Shown here one piece after another: positions 16,441 to 25,827 of a DNA stretch of 64,000 nucleotides (its first letter is position 1; every line of letters begins with the position of its first letter). The position numbers and the translations under genes were made by a program. Below the pieces are notes generated by a model. That model had not been told where the DNA came from. It worked only from the letters and a program-made list of their open reading frames with translations, and ran no database searches. Source of the stretch: an uncultured Bacilli bacterium (lineage in GTDB: Bacteria; Bacillota_I; Bacilli_A; RF39; UBA660); NCBI GenBank assembly GCA_944332475.1, contig CALVKA010000004.1, forward strand, positions 18,091-82,090. The letters are read 5' to 3'.

Positions 16441-18456
16441 ATGGCAAAAAATGAAATAGAGGCTGAAACAAGCGAGAAAAAACCTAAAATTAGAATAGTA
16501 CTATATATATTTCTTATTATAGCTTTATTAACAAGTGCTTTTGCTATATATGAAATATTTTTACTTAGTTCTATTGAGACTCTTATTCGATATATTGTTA
16601 TGGGGGTTTTAATCTTCATTGATGTTATCTTATTTATTAAGGTACGGATGGCTTCTAAAAAAAGAAAGAAGAAGAGAAAAAAGAAAATTGGTTTAATTAC
16701 TTTTATGGTTCTTTATTCTCTAGTTTGCTTTGCAGTTGGACTTGTCATCGCTTATATTTATGGGCGTCTAGATAATATTAATAAGGAATTTGTTACTTAT
16801 ACATCTGACTTGATAGTTATGAGTGATAATGAAGCAGAATCTATCGATGATGTTAGTGGTTATACGATTGGGATGTTAAGTGATGAAGAGTCTCCCGAGG
16901 GATATATTATTCCACAAGAAATGATTGAAGAAAATAATTTAGATAGCGATAATGATATTAAAGAATATGATGATTATTCTACTATGTTAGTTGATTTATA
17001 TGCCGGTGATGTAGATGCTATTTTTATTACAGATAATTATGTAGATATGTTCTCTTCTATTACTGGTTATGAAGAGGTTGGAACAGATACTAAGATTATT
17101 CTTTCGAAAGATAAAAGGATGAGAAAAGCTGATACCTCTGATAATGAAACAGCTTCTAGTGGTAAATCTCTTACAGAACCTTTTACAATCTTACTTATGG
17201 GAATTGATTCTACGGACGAAGTGTTAAGTGAAAATGCTATTGCAAATGGTGATACATTAATCTTAATTACTTTTAATCCGAAAACTTTAAATGCTACTAT
17301 GGTTTCTATTCCACGTGATAGTTATGTACCTATTGCTTGTTGGAGTGATCATGCTGAAAATAAAATTACTCATGCTGCCGGATATGGTACGGATTGTATG
17401 ATGCAGACGATTGAAGATTACTTTGGAATTAATATTGATTATTATGCAAAGATTAATTTTAAGGGATTGGTTAAATTAGTAGATGCTGTTGGTGGGGTTG
17501 AAGTTAATGTAGATGCTTCTCAAACATTATGTACCGATGACTCATCAAGAGGTGGACAAGTATGTATTGAGCCTGGATTACAAACATTAAACGGAGAACA
17601 GGCTTTAGTTTATGCTAGAAATAGAAAACAATTAGTCAATGGTGACTTCGGACGTGGACAACATCAACAAGAAATTGTTATGGCCTTACTTGATAAAATA
17701 AAAAGCATTACTAAAGTATCTGCATTTATGGATATTTTAGATACTGTTTCTAATAGTTTAGATACTAACTTAACAACACCGCAAATCTTATCATTCTATA
17801 ATATTGCTAAAGATATTGCTAAACGTAGTGCAGATGCTGATAATTCTAGTCTTATTAATGTTCAGCAATTGTATTTACAAGGTGAAAGTCAAATGATTTA
17901 TGATGAACGTATGAGAATGGTTTTATATAATTACGTTCCTAATGAAGATAGTAGAGATGATATTGTTGAAGCAATGGAAGAAAACCTTGAGTTAAAAGAT
18001 CATGAACCAATTACAGAGTTTAGTTTCTCTATTAATGAGCCATATGAAAAAGAAGTTATTGGTTATGGTCCATATGACACAAGTTATGCCTATGATTTAT
18101 TACCTGACTTTACTGGTGATAGTGAGGCTCAAGCACGAGCAACCGCTAGTCGATTAGGTATTTCTGTTACCTTTGTTGGTGGGGATGGATATGTTATCGA
18201 CCAAGAGTATCCTGCTGGAAAAAGAATCGACAAAATTCGTGGAAGTGTGACATTAACACTTGGTGGTAATACTGCTAGCGAAGAAGAGGAAGAAGAGGAA
18301 GAAGAAGTTAAAGAACCTGATGCTACTGTTCCTCCTGAAGATGAAATTTTAGATGATGATGAAGGAAAAGAAGAACCTGAACAAGGTGGAGAAACGCCTC
18401 CTTCACCACCTGATGCTGGTGGGGAAACTGATACTTCCGTTCCTTCAGAGCAATAA
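16441..18456 (+). CDS. LytR-CpsA-Psr (LCP) cell-wall polymer ligase with PASTA domain and acidic tail
   Basis: 671 residues from the ATG at 16441, which follows GGAGG at 5 nt. Three hydrophobic helices (about 18-40, 48-67 and 84-107) precede a mixed domain (120-225) resembling the accessory region of CpsA-type LCP proteins. The LCP domain (about 246-420) shows the pyrophosphate-site residues: LLMGIDSTD, Asp271 in NGDTLILI, Arg292/Asp293 in SIPRDSYV, and YARNRKQLVNGDFGRGQHQQ. A single PASTA-like unit lies at about 553-608, then a tail rich in Glu and Pro to 671. LCP enzymes attach teichoic acids or capsule to peptidoglycan, which fits the polysaccharide and LTA genes in this window. Own promoter and terminator. 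Confidence 0.92.
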   Translation: MAKNEIEAETSEKKPKIRIVLYIFLIIALLTSAFAIYEIFLLSSIETLIRYIVMGVLIFIDVILFIKVRMASKKRKKKRKKKIGLITFMVLYSLVCFAVGLVIAYIYGRLDNINKEFVTYTSDLIVMSDNEAESIDDVSGYTIGMLSDEESPEGYIIPQEMIEENNLDSDNDIKEYDDYSTMLVDLYAGDVDAIFITDNYVDMFSSITGYEEVGTDTKIILSKDKRMRKADTSDNETASSGKSLTEPFTILLMGIDSTDEVLSENAIANGDTLILITFNPKTLNATMVSIPRDSYVPIACWSDHAENKITHAAGYGTDCMMQTIEDYFGINIDYYAKINFKGLVKLVDAVGGVEVNVDASQTLCTDDSSRGGQVCIEPGLQTLNGEQALVYARNRKQLVNGDFGRGQHQQEIVMALLDKIKSITKVSAFMDILDTVSNSLDTNLTTPQILSFYNIAKDIAKRSADADNSSLINVQQLYLQGESQMIYDERMRMVLYNYVPNEDSRDDIVEAMEENLELKDHEPITEFSFSINEPYEKEVIGYGPYDTSYAYDLLPDFTGDSEAQARATASRLGISVTFVGGDGYVIDQEYPAGKRIDKIRGSVTLTLGGNTASEEEEEEEEEVKEPDATVPPEDEILDDDEGKEEPEQGGETPPSPPDAGGETDTSVPSEQ

Positions 18457-18465
18457 TGGTTTATG

Positions 18466-18490
18466 CAAGCTCGGTTGAGCTTGTTTTTTT
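18466..18490 (+). terminator. Terminator of the LCP gene
   Basis: A 7-bp stem CAAGCTC/GAGCTTG (18466-18472 with 18477-18483), loop GGTT, then seven T. Confidence 0.85.
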
Positions 18491-18492
18491 GT

Positions 18493-18520
18493 AAAAAAAA
18501 TAGAACCAAGTGTTCTATTT
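18493..18520 (-). terminator. Terminator of the oxygen-defence operon
   Basis: On the minus strand a 9-bp stem (18520-18512 with 18506-18498), loop of 5 and a U-run from plus-strand A at 18493-18500. It faces the LCP terminator. Confidence 0.85.
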
Positions 18521-19168
18521 CAATTTTACAAATTTATCTTTACCTACTCCACACATTGGACAAGTCCAATCATCTGGTAAATCTTCAAAATTAATTTCTT
18601 CTTTGCTGTCATCATAGATATATCCACAAACACTGCATTGATAACGATTGGCTTTCCTGTCTACTTTTTCTTCTTGATATGTAGGTGCTTTTTTGGGAGC
18701 TTTTCCTTTTAATATTTCATGATAATATCTATATGTCATAGGTGGTTCTTCTAATACTTTAGCTGTTTGTTGTACTCTAATTAGGAAAATATCATGAGTT
18801 TCTACATCAATTACGCGAATTACTTCTCCTATTATATAGCTACATGTATCTTCTAGTACTACTGGCAATTCTTCTATATTTTGATAGTTGATATCTTCAA
18901 ATTTATTAACTTCTCTAGAAGAAAAATATCCGAACTTTGATATTAATTCTTGACTAGCATTTTCTCCTAAGACAGAAATTGCACACTTTCTTGTTTCCTT
19001 TAATATTTCATTGGTATAGTTTTCTTTGTTTAAGCTAATCGCAATCATAGGATTTTTAGAAGTAATTTGCATGGCTGTATTGATAAAGCAGCCTACTTTT
19101 TTGTTTTCTCTTTTTGTTGTTATAATATACATTCCATAAGAAAGATTATTTAAGACCGATAAATCCAT
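18515..19168 (-). CDS. High-molecular-weight rubredoxin (flavin reductase-like domain plus rubredoxin)
   Basis: 217 residues from the ATG at 19168, which has GGAGGTC 8 nt upstream and overlaps the previous stop (taATG). Residues about 1-150 are a flavin-reductase-like FMN-binding domain ([29 protein letters not shown]). The C-terminal 45 residues are a rubredoxin with [11 protein letters not shown] and WTCPMCGVG, giving the Cys4 iron site. This is the plan of Hrb/NROR-linked proteins of anaerobes such as Moorella, which pass electrons to flavodiiron or superoxide-reducing enzymes. It is directly downstream of superoxide reductase, so it is the likely electron donor (inference). Confidence 0.88.
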   Translation of the reverse strand: MDLSVLNNLSYGMYIITTKRENKKVGCFINTAMQITSKNPMIAISLNKENYTNEILKETRKCAISVLGENASQELISKFGYFSSREVNKFEDINYQNIEELPVVLEDTCSYIIGEVIRVIDVETHDIFLIRVQQTAKVLEEPPMTYRYYHEILKGKAPKKAPTYQEEKVDRKANRYQCSVCGYIYDDSKEEINFEDLPDDWTCPMCGVGKDKFVKLK

Positions 19169-19536
19169 TATTCGACCTCCGTTTTCCATAATCCATGTTT
19201 ATTGCAGTAAGCATAAATGATAGCTCCTTTTTCATATGGGACGGTCATTTCTGGTGTATCTTTTGGTTTTAATATCACTTCTGTATTTCCTTTCTCAGTT
19301 TTTACTAATATCCATTCGATATAATGGTCTTCTTCCATAACATGATTTACTTGAATATGAATATTATCTCCTACTTTTTCATAGGTTGGTACATGTTTTT
19401 CAAATGCTGCATCTACACTATTTGGTTTTACTGTCTCCATTACTTCTCCACAGCAAATATATTTTCCTGATCCTTCTTCTAATACTTTTACTAGTGCTCC
19501 ACACTTTTTACATCTTTTTAATACTAATTCTTTCAT
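19168..19536 (-). CDS. Superoxide reductase (desulfoferrodoxin, 2Fe type)
   Basis: 122 residues from the ATG at 19536, whose AGAGGAGG site lies inside the end of the previous gene. The N-terminal desulforedoxin domain carries Cys9, Cys12, Cys28 and Cys29. The catalytic domain has EKHVP (Lys47 and His48), His65, His71 ([13 protein letters not shown]), Cys111 and His114 (YCNKHGLW), i.e. the Fe(His)4Cys centre. It reduces superoxide to peroxide without making oxygen, as expected in a strict anaerobe. It lies between the ArsC/Spx-like gene and the rubredoxin flavoprotein that probably re-reduces it. Confidence 0.95.
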   Translation of the reverse strand: MKELVLKRCKKCGALVKVLEEGSGKYICCGEVMETVKPNSVDAAFEKHVPTYEKVGDNIHIQVNHVMEEDHYIEWILVKTEKGNTEVILKPKDTPEMTVPYEKGAIIYAYCNKHGLWKTEVE

Positions 19537-19538
19537 TT

Positions 19539-19895
19539 TTATTCCTCCTCTAATACTTTTTCCCATTCTATTTCCTTAAATCCTGTTAACATACTTTTTT
19601 CTGTTATTAGGATAGGTCTTTTTAATAACATTCCATCCGATGATAATAATTTTAGTTGTTCTTCAAAGGACATTCCTTGCCTTTTTTCTTTTAAATTTAA
19701 CTCTCTGTATTTCATTCCACTGGTATTATACAATTTATCTATTTTAATTTTATATTTTTCTATCCAAGAAGTTAATTCTTCTTTGGTTGGTGTTTCAGTA
19801 ATAATGTTTCTGTCGATAAATTCTATATTTTTTTCTTCTAAATATTTTTTTGCTTTTTTACAAGTGGAACATTTTGGATATTCAATAAATATCAT
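19539..19895 (-). CDS. ArsC/Spx-family thioredoxin-fold protein
   Basis: 118 residues with the ArsC/Spx opening IFIEYPKCSTCKKAKKYLEE, holding the redox pair Cys9 and Cys12, and the later MLLKRPILI segment. Members are glutaredoxin-linked arsenate reductases or Spx-type regulators of RNA polymerase. The CxxC and the length fit either; being first in an operon with superoxide reductase favours a redox role rather than arsenic resistance (inference). Start has AGGAGG. A weak TATAAT lies about 90 nt upstream (near 19989-19994), leaving a long unstructured leader. Confidence 0.85.
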   Translation of the reverse strand: MIFIEYPKCSTCKKAKKYLEEKNIEFIDRNIITETPTKEELTSWIEKYKIKIDKLYNTSGMKYRELNLKEKRQGMSFEEQLKLLSSDGMLLKRPILITEKSMLTGFKEIEWEKVLEEE

Positions 19896-19999
19896 TTCCT
19901 ACCTCCTATATTCTTTTTGCTTTGATTGTAACTGTTGTTTATTATTCAAAGCATTCTATCTACATGGCATTATTATCACCACTTTTATTATAAAATAAA

Positions 20000-20026
20000 A
20001 AGAAAATAGAAGCAATGCTTCTATTT
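20000..20026 (-). terminator. Terminator of the ltaS operon
   Basis: A perfect 10-bp stem on the minus strand (20026-20017 with 20013-20004), 3-nt loop, then a U-rich stretch. It includes the stop codon of the 208-residue protein. Confidence 0.8.
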
Positions 20027-20647
20027 CAATTCTGCTAAAGATAGTTTGATATCTTCATGAATAAACGTTAGAGTTGCTTCTTGTTGGTAATCATCAAAGG
20101 CGTCATCTGTATACGTCCAAGAGACTTGAACTTCATAAGCTTCTTCATCAGTTGTTTCTCCATAGGCAAATGGAACTTGTTCTACACTATCGATTGTTAT
20201 TTCATCAACAACTGGTAGTTGTTGATTTCTATCATCATAAATATTACTTTCTACATATTTATAATATGTATCTTGAGCATTCTCTAAAAAGTTTTCTAAT
20301 GATAGTGAATAAACAAAGTCTGTTCCTCCCACATCAGTTTGTGAACTTTTATCATTTAGACTATAGAAATCATAAATAAACATCTCTGTAATTTGTCTAA
20401 CATATTCTTCTTCATCTACTGAATCTTTACTTAAAATTTTATCTAATTCTTCAAACATATCTTGATATCTTTTTGTTTTGTTATCTTTTAAAGTGTATCC
20501 GTATTTGTCGATTGTTTTAATAACTTTTGCTTTTTGTACCTCTGGTTGTCCAAAGAAGATGTTATATCCTACAAATCCAATTGCTGCCAATGCGGCAATA
20601 ACGATTATGATAATTAAAATTCTTTTTGGTTTTTTCTTTAGTTTCAT
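20021..20647 (-). CDS. Membrane-anchored extracytoplasmic protein of unknown function
   Basis: 208 residues. A Lys-rich start, one membrane helix (about 9-32) and an acidic outer domain with alternating helices and strands. I do not recognise the family; the last 60 residues (VQVSWTYTDDAFDDYQQEATLTFIHED) are strand-rich. It begins 2 nt after the ltaS stop and ends at a terminator, so it is made only together with the lipoteichoic acid synthase. A role as an LtaS partner or in polymer modification is inferred from this coupling alone. Confidence 0.75.
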   Translation of the reverse strand: MKLKKKPKRILIIIIVIAALAAIGFVGYNIFFGQPEVQKAKVIKTIDKYGYTLKDNKTKRYQDMFEELDKILSKDSVDEEEYVRQITEMFIYDFYSLNDKSSQTDVGGTDFVYSLSLENFLENAQDTYYKYVESNIYDDRNQQLPVVDEITIDSVEQVPFAYGETTDEEAYEVQVSWTYTDDAFDDYQQEATLTFIHEDIKLSLAELK

Positions 20648-20649
20648 AG

Positions 20650-22740
20650 CTAAGTTCCTTTCTCTTGATTTTCTATTACTCTATTTTCATCCGTTTGATC
20701 TTCCTTTAGCAAATCGAATACAATGATTTCATTCGATACATCTAATAAATCACTTGCATATTGATTGTTCTTATCTATTTCTTCTTGACTGATTGCTTTA
20801 TCTGTTAATGCTAGATATTCTCCTTTTTGACTATTATAATATACGTCATTGGTTAACCAATTACCGTTAGGGAATACTACAATATTGTCTTCTTTAATAT
20901 CAAATATATCATGTCCTAATGCATATTCGTTTTCGAATCCAAACATATTACCAAGGGTTGGTTCTACGTCATACATACTCATTACATTTGTATATTCACC
21001 AATCAAATCTTCATCCATATCTTTACTCCATATAATCAAAGGAACTTTTCTTCCTAATTCATATTGGTAAGAATCATATTCCTTATAGTTAGGATCATCT
21101 TCATCTAATACAGAATCTGTTTCCTTGTCATAATTATATAGACGATTGTAATCAGCTCTAGGAAGTTTTGCATCATGATCTCCGTAAATAATTAATACTG
21201 TATTGTCTAACAATCCTTCTTCGTCTAATCTATCTACCAATTCTCCAATTGCACCGTCAGCATAATGTGCAGATTTAAAGTAGTTTCCTAATTTTGTCCC
21301 TTCCATATATGGATATGACACTTCTTCTGTTGTCCCATCTTCATTTGTTACTGTCTCTTTGATATCTACTGGAAAATCTCCATATTTATCTACTTCTGAG
21401 AATGGTGTATGATTTGATAACATCATCATCATTCCGTACCATTTATCATGTTTTTCTGCAATTTTTGTTAATTTATCTACTGATTGATCAAAGAATGCAT
21501 AATCATTAATACCAAGACCTACTGTATTTTCCTCTGTTACATCATAATCTGCTTTGCTGTAGAATCTATCATATCCAAGACTCTTATGCATATTTCTTCG
21601 ATTCCAGAAATCAGCATTATTTCCATGCATACTGAATGTATAGTATCCTTGTTCTTTTAGCAATCCTGGTACTGCATTATATGTTCTATCAGAGTATGAT
21701 ACAAAAGCTGTTCCACTCTTTGTTGGTAATAATGAGGTATTAAACATTAATTCTGCATCGCTACTCGTTCCTACACTAACAGGTGAATAAAAGTTTGAGA
21801 AGAACATTCCCTCAGATGCTAATCTGTTTAGATTTGGAGTAACTTCTTCTCCATTAAAGGATAAATCCATCAAATTGGTCTGTAGACTTTCTCCATGAAT
21901 TACGATGACATTCTTTCCTTCAAATCTACCTGTAAGTTCGTTATCTTCATGAGTTTCTTTATCAGCAAAGTAATCATTGAAGTTTTTCTTTGCCTGATCA
22001 TATCCAAATAAAGAATTAATTTTTGGCTGAATAGATGCTATCACATCGTTGGCTTGGTATACATAGATACCATATTTCATAACAATATATTCTCGATTCC
22101 ATTGTTTTACTAATCTAGACATATCTGTTGGAGTTAGGGTAAATAAGAATATGATTGCAAAGACAACACCTACAGCAATCGTCTTTAATGTTTTTTTCTT
22201 TCTTTCTGATTTTACTTCTACTTTTTTATAGTGATTTTTCTTCTTTAATCTAGAATTGATCACAATTAATAAGACCGGACCTATAATAATGTATAGAAAA
22301 TCTTTAAAAGAAATCACTTGTTCTACTACGGCATCTCCTACATCACCTACATATTGTGTTAAAGATAACATTGATACAGATGCAAAAGATGTATAATATG
22401 TATAATAAATGGAATTAATTACACAAATTAAAGTAAAGAAAATACTAAAACCTAAATAATACGCAAATCTATTTTTAGGTTTTAATAAAAATCCTAAACC
22501 TCCTACAATCGTTATAATAGCTAAGTCTGCTAGAATTGGAGCTATTGCTAAATAGTTTTCTGTTGAATTAATACAGAAAAATCTTAATAATGTTGAGTTG
22601 ATTACACAGGAGATGACAAATACTAGAAATAATACATTATTTTTAGCATATTCTCTAATTAAATGTTCTTCTTTGACTCGCTTTAAGTTCTTTTTTAATG
22701 ATTGGAGCAATCTATTCCAACTATTTTTTAAATTCTTCAT
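20650..22740 (-). CDS. ltaS: Lipoteichoic acid synthase (polyglycerol-phosphate synthase)
   Basis: 696 residues, a little longer than the roughly 650 usual for LtaS. Five membrane helices in the first 205 residues are followed by an outer sulfatase-fold domain. Active-site residues are visible: Glu284 in IHGESLQTN, the nucleophile Thr325 in SVGTSSDAE, His372 in SMHGNNADFW, and Asp521/His522 in YGDHDAKLP. It polymerises glycerol phosphate from phosphatidylglycerol onto a glycolipid anchor at the outer membrane face. The extra length is mostly a C-terminal tail (about 630-696). Expressed from an extended -10 promoter at 22786-22814 with a small anchored protein downstream. The lack of other ltaS copies in the window says nothing about the genome. 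Confidence 0.93.
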   Translation of the reverse strand: MKNLKNSWNRLLQSLKKNLKRVKEEHLIREYAKNNVLFLVFVISCVINSTLLRFFCINSTENYLAIAPILADLAIITIVGGLGFLLKPKNRFAYYLGFSIFFTLICVINSIYYTYYTSFASVSMLSLTQYVGDVGDAVVEQVISFKDFLYIIIGPVLLIVINSRLKKKNHYKKVEVKSERKKKTLKTIAVGVVFAIIFLFTLTPTDMSRLVKQWNREYIVMKYGIYVYQANDVIASIQPKINSLFGYDQAKKNFNDYFADKETHEDNELTGRFEGKNVIVIHGESLQTNLMDLSFNGEEVTPNLNRLASEGMFFSNFYSPVSVGTSSDAELMFNTSLLPTKSGTAFVSYSDRTYNAVPGLLKEQGYYTFSMHGNNADFWNRRNMHKSLGYDRFYSKADYDVTEENTVGLGINDYAFFDQSVDKLTKIAEKHDKWYGMMMMLSNHTPFSEVDKYGDFPVDIKETVTNEDGTTEEVSYPYMEGTKLGNYFKSAHYADGAIGELVDRLDEEGLLDNTVLIIYGDHDAKLPRADYNRLYNYDKETDSVLDEDDPNYKEYDSYQYELGRKVPLIIWSKDMDEDLIGEYTNVMSMYDVEPTLGNMFGFENEYALGHDIFDIKEDNIVVFPNGNWLTNDVYYNSQKGEYLALTDKAISQEEIDKNNQYASDLLDVSNEIIVFDLLKEDQTDENRVIENQEKGT

Positions 22741-22785
22741 AGTTCAACCTCGCTTTTTTTCCTCATCTCGAACTTTGCTTATTAT

Positions 22786-22814
22786 ATTATAGCATTATTA
22801 TACTACTTTTTCAA
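22786..22814 (-). promoter_or_regulatory. ltaS promoter (extended -10)
   Basis: On the minus strand TTGAAA (22814..22809), 17 nt, TATAAT (22791..22786) preceded by TGC. A strong sigma-A promoter about 45 nt upstream of the start codon, with GCGAGG as ribosome binding site. Confidence 0.88.
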
Positions 22815-22915
22815 TTATTTCAACTATCTTTCAAAGCAAAAATTAATATAAGTGTTCTGCTTGATGAATTTGTAGTCTTATTTTTTAAGAGGGTTTATCA
22901 TTTCTGTTACTATAT

Positions 22916-22948
22916 AAAAAGAATGTTATTTTTTTGTCAATAACATTC
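22916..22948 (-). terminator. Terminator of the yihY operon
   Basis: A 9-bp stem GAATGTTAT/ATAACATTC (22948-22940 with 22929-22921), then U-run from A at 22916-22920. It overlaps the stop codon. Confidence 0.75.
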
Positions 22949-23771
22949 CTGTTCTTTCAATATCGTCTTCTGTTGTATTTCCGGCATTGATTGCCATTCC
23001 TAATACAAAAATATAAGATAAAATATAGATCCATAATAGTAAGATTACAAGATTGGAAATACTACCATAAAATACATCGTAGTTAGAGAATGTACCTATA
23101 TAGAATGTATAGATTTCTGTTGTTAAAATCCAACTAATCGTTGTAAATAGAGCTCCTTTTGTAGTGGTTTTACTTCTAATTTTTTTATCCGGGGCAAGAA
23201 CATATAATAGTTTAATATTTAAATAAATTACTATAATTGTAATTGGATATTTTATGATTTGATAGACCCTATAGATAAAGGTGGTTAGGGCCTGATTTTT
23301 GGAATTTTGTTGGATGATAGTAAAAATTGTATCTCCATAAACAGGAACTAATATTAGGAAAAGAAAAATACCTAATAAAATAGATGTCATTCCTATTGCT
23401 TTTAATCTTCTTTTTAAAACGTTGTCTGATTTTATTTTGTAGATTTCATTTGATGCGATAATCATAGAATGGGTACCATTAGAAGCTAATAAGAAGGCAG
23501 AAAAGAAAAAAACAAATATATTAAAATTGATACTGTCTCTTTCAATTGCGTTTGTAAATAATTCTGCTACAGTTCCTGGTAAAGCGGATAATAAATACTC
23601 CTCTAAGGCTTCCATTGGAATGGAAAATCTTGATGCTATTGCTCCAATTAGGGCAATCAAGGGTATTATGGAAAGTACAAAGAAAAAAGCGAGATGTCCA
23701 GGAAGCACTCTCATTTCAGGCTTTGTAATAATTGAAATGACTTTTTTGAAAAATCCTGTTACTCGCTCCAT
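22926..23771 (-). CDS. YihY/BrkB-family integral membrane protein
   Basis: 281 residues with six to seven membrane helices and the family marks LPGHLAFFFVLSIIPLIALIG in helix 1, LSALPGTVAELF, a long first loop, and LLLWIYILSYIFVLGMAINA near the end. Function is not settled; the old label ribonuclease BN is wrong for this family. It follows the sensor/GGDEF gene by 16 nt and ends at a terminator, so it is the last gene of a three-gene operon. Confidence 0.85.
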   Translation of the reverse strand: MERVTGFFKKVISIITKPEMRVLPGHLAFFFVLSIIPLIALIGAIASRFSIPMEALEEYLLSALPGTVAELFTNAIERDSINFNIFVFFFSAFLLASNGTHSMIIASNEIYKIKSDNVLKRRLKAIGMTSILLGIFLFLILVPVYGDTIFTIIQQNSKNQALTTFIYRVYQIIKYPITIIVIYLNIKLLYVLAPDKKIRSKTTTKGALFTTISWILTTEIYTFYIGTFSNYDVFYGSISNLVILLLWIYILSYIFVLGMAINAGNTTEDDIERTGMLLTKK

Positions 23772-23787
23772 TTTTTCTTCATCCCTT

Positions 23788-25827
23788 TTACTTCATTTCT
23801 TCTTTTGCTGTTATCATCTCTAGTGTAGCTTCATTAATAGCATCATCTAGTGTTTTAATTTCATCTGTAATCATACTGTAACCGATAGCAGCTCCAAATT
23901 CGTGAGGTAAATTTTTCATTTCTTTTCCTAGTTTTTTTACATAAGTAGAAACTTGTCTTTCACTATATCCAACTAAATAGATTAGGAATTCGTTACCATC
24001 TGTACGTATAATTTCACTGTTTTCTAGTTGAGTATTTACTAAAATACCAGCAGCTTTGATAATTAAGTCGTCTCCTTCTTCGTGACCATAATTATCATTG
24101 ATATATTTTACATTGTTTAAATCTACCATAACAATTGCTTGTGGGAAAACTTTTGACTCTTCCCATTCTGGCATTTTGGCATTTAAATAGTTTCTATTTT
24201 TTAACGAAGTTAGCATATCTGTATACTTATGTCTATCACTTGCTTTTACTTTCTTGATTTGTTTTTTCTTTTTAATAATCAAGTAAGCAATTAATAAAAT
24301 GATTAATGGTATAAAGATAATTGCTAACACAATAGTATATACTTGTTGTAAGGTTGAACCCTCTAAGATAGATGCATGTAAATTGGTAATGCCACTATTT
24401 CTATAGTTATAGTAAGAATTGGTATTGATGATATAATTAAACAAATCATAGAATGCTTCATTATTATTTTTAACCATAAATTTATAATCATTCATCATGG
24501 TATCTGTATATAATAATTTTAAATCTTTAAATTCATCGTTTTGATAGTATGTATAGATTTCTCTATCCACAACTATTAATCTACTTCCACTTTCTTTTAC
24601 TAGATCATCAATATTATTATAAGTTTTTATTTTTGCCCTAGCATTATTAGAAAAATAATTATATAAAGAGTCATTTTCTAACATTGCTAGACGTTCGTCT
24701 TTCATACTTTCAAAAGAAGTCACAATATGATTGTCTTCTTCTTTTCCTAATACTACGTATTGTTCAATGAAGGTTGATAATGTTGATTTATATTGATCAT
24801 TATTATAATTATAATAATCAAAGTATAAATCTACTTCTCCTTTGTCTACTGCTTTTTTTAGATCTTCTACTGTTTCGTACTCTTGATATTTAAAATTAAT
24901 ACCAGAAAGCCTTGACATTCTTGCAACGTATTCTCCGGCAATACCAGCCACTTCTCCATTGACCATTTGTTCATATGGTGGATTTTCTACGTATCCATAG
25001 GTATAATTTTTGGAAATTAACTCTGCTTTTGTTTCAGCATCTAATTCATTAGCATTTAGATAATAATCTAAGTAAGCATCATTATATTCATCTACGTAGT
25101 TTGTCTGTCTCCATTTGTTATAATATTTTGTTACAATTTCATTTAATTCATTATTGTTTTTACTTAGTGTTAAAACTATTTTCTTTTGCATTTCTGTGAA
25201 GAAATAGTTAATAGAATATTTTTCATTGTCAATTGTATAATTTAAATACATAATATTTGGTACAATAACCATATCCACATCACCATCATCTAAAGCTTTA
25301 TAAATGGCTTCTATGTTGTCATAGGTTTTATAGGATAAGTTTGTACCACTTTTTAAGTAATAACTGATTTCACTAGAATCATCTTCAAAAATTCCAAATG
25401 TAACATTTTTGAAATCTTTAATATTGTTGATTCTTTGATATGTTTTTCCAACTGCTACATAATTGTCGTTGAATAAACTTAAATCATTATCACTAATTTC
25501 TTCATCATTATCTAAAATTCTGATTCTAAAACTATCTGTTGAAGTATCAGATTCTTTTAAATATGGAATTCGATTGAATTCTATTCCAATATTATCTTCA
25601 AAATCGTCTAGAAAGTTAAATATAACTCCTTCTCCATTTAAACCATAAAGTGGATAATCATTTACAACTTCGAAATCATATGTTTTATCTGCATTATCTT
25701 GTACCCATTGCTTTTCTCTTACTGTTAATGTAGTGGTAGCATCTTCAGCATTATAATAGCGATAGACAAAGATAAACGCTACTATCGCTATTATAATGGG
25801 GATAATTATAATTAATTTCTTTTTCAT
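23788..25827 (-). CDS. Dual periplasmic-binding-domain sensor with degenerate GGDEF domain
   Basis: 679 residues. An N-terminal helix (about 3-22) exports two successive solute-binding-protein (SBP_bac_3-like) domains (about 40-260 and 265-485; the second opens YGYVENPPYEQMVNGEVAGI). A second membrane helix (about 495-518) is followed by a cytoplasmic GGDEF domain (about 533-679). The Mg site Asp in MVDLNNVKYIND and the GH..GD segment are kept, but the signature is DGNEF (610-614), with Asn in place of the catalytic Asp/Glu and no RxxD I-site. It is therefore probably not an active cyclase; it may bind nucleotide or signal by contact. The start overlaps the stop of the upstream anchored protein (taATG). 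Confidence 0.82.
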   Translation of the reverse strand: MKKKLIIIIPIIIAIVAFIFVYRYYNAEDATTTLTVREKQWVQDNADKTYDFEVVNDYPLYGLNGEGVIFNFLDDFEDNIGIEFNRIPYLKESDTSTDSFRIRILDNDEEISDNDLSLFNDNYVAVGKTYQRINNIKDFKNVTFGIFEDDSSEISYYLKSGTNLSYKTYDNIEAIYKALDDGDVDMVIVPNIMYLNYTIDNEKYSINYFFTEMQKKIVLTLSKNNNELNEIVTKYYNKWRQTNYVDEYNDAYLDYYLNANELDAETKAELISKNYTYGYVENPPYEQMVNGEVAGIAGEYVARMSRLSGINFKYQEYETVEDLKKAVDKGEVDLYFDYYNYNNDQYKSTLSTFIEQYVVLGKEEDNHIVTSFESMKDERLAMLENDSLYNYFSNNARAKIKTYNNIDDLVKESGSRLIVVDREIYTYYQNDEFKDLKLLYTDTMMNDYKFMVKNNNEAFYDLFNYIINTNSYYNYRNSGITNLHASILEGSTLQQVYTIVLAIIFIPLIILLIAYLIIKKKKQIKKVKASDRHKYTDMLTSLKNRNYLNAKMPEWEESKVFPQAIVMVDLNNVKYINDNYGHEEGDDLIIKAAGILVNTQLENSEIIRTDGNEFLIYLVGYSERQVSTYVKKLGKEMKNLPHEFGAAIGYSMITDEIKTLDDAINEATLEMITAKEEMK

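Noticed and set aside
16353..16619. 88-codon minus-strand frame over the LCP start
   Set aside because: Antisense to hydrophobic codons of the LCP gene and across its promoter; no start signal.
18129..18509. 126-codon minus-strand frame, Ser/Pro-rich
   Set aside because: It is the mirror of the repetitive acidic tail of the LCP gene and has no ribosome binding site.
19539..19895. Arsenic-resistance operon
   Set aside because: No ArsB, ArsR or Acr3 gene nearby; the neighbours are superoxide-defence genes.
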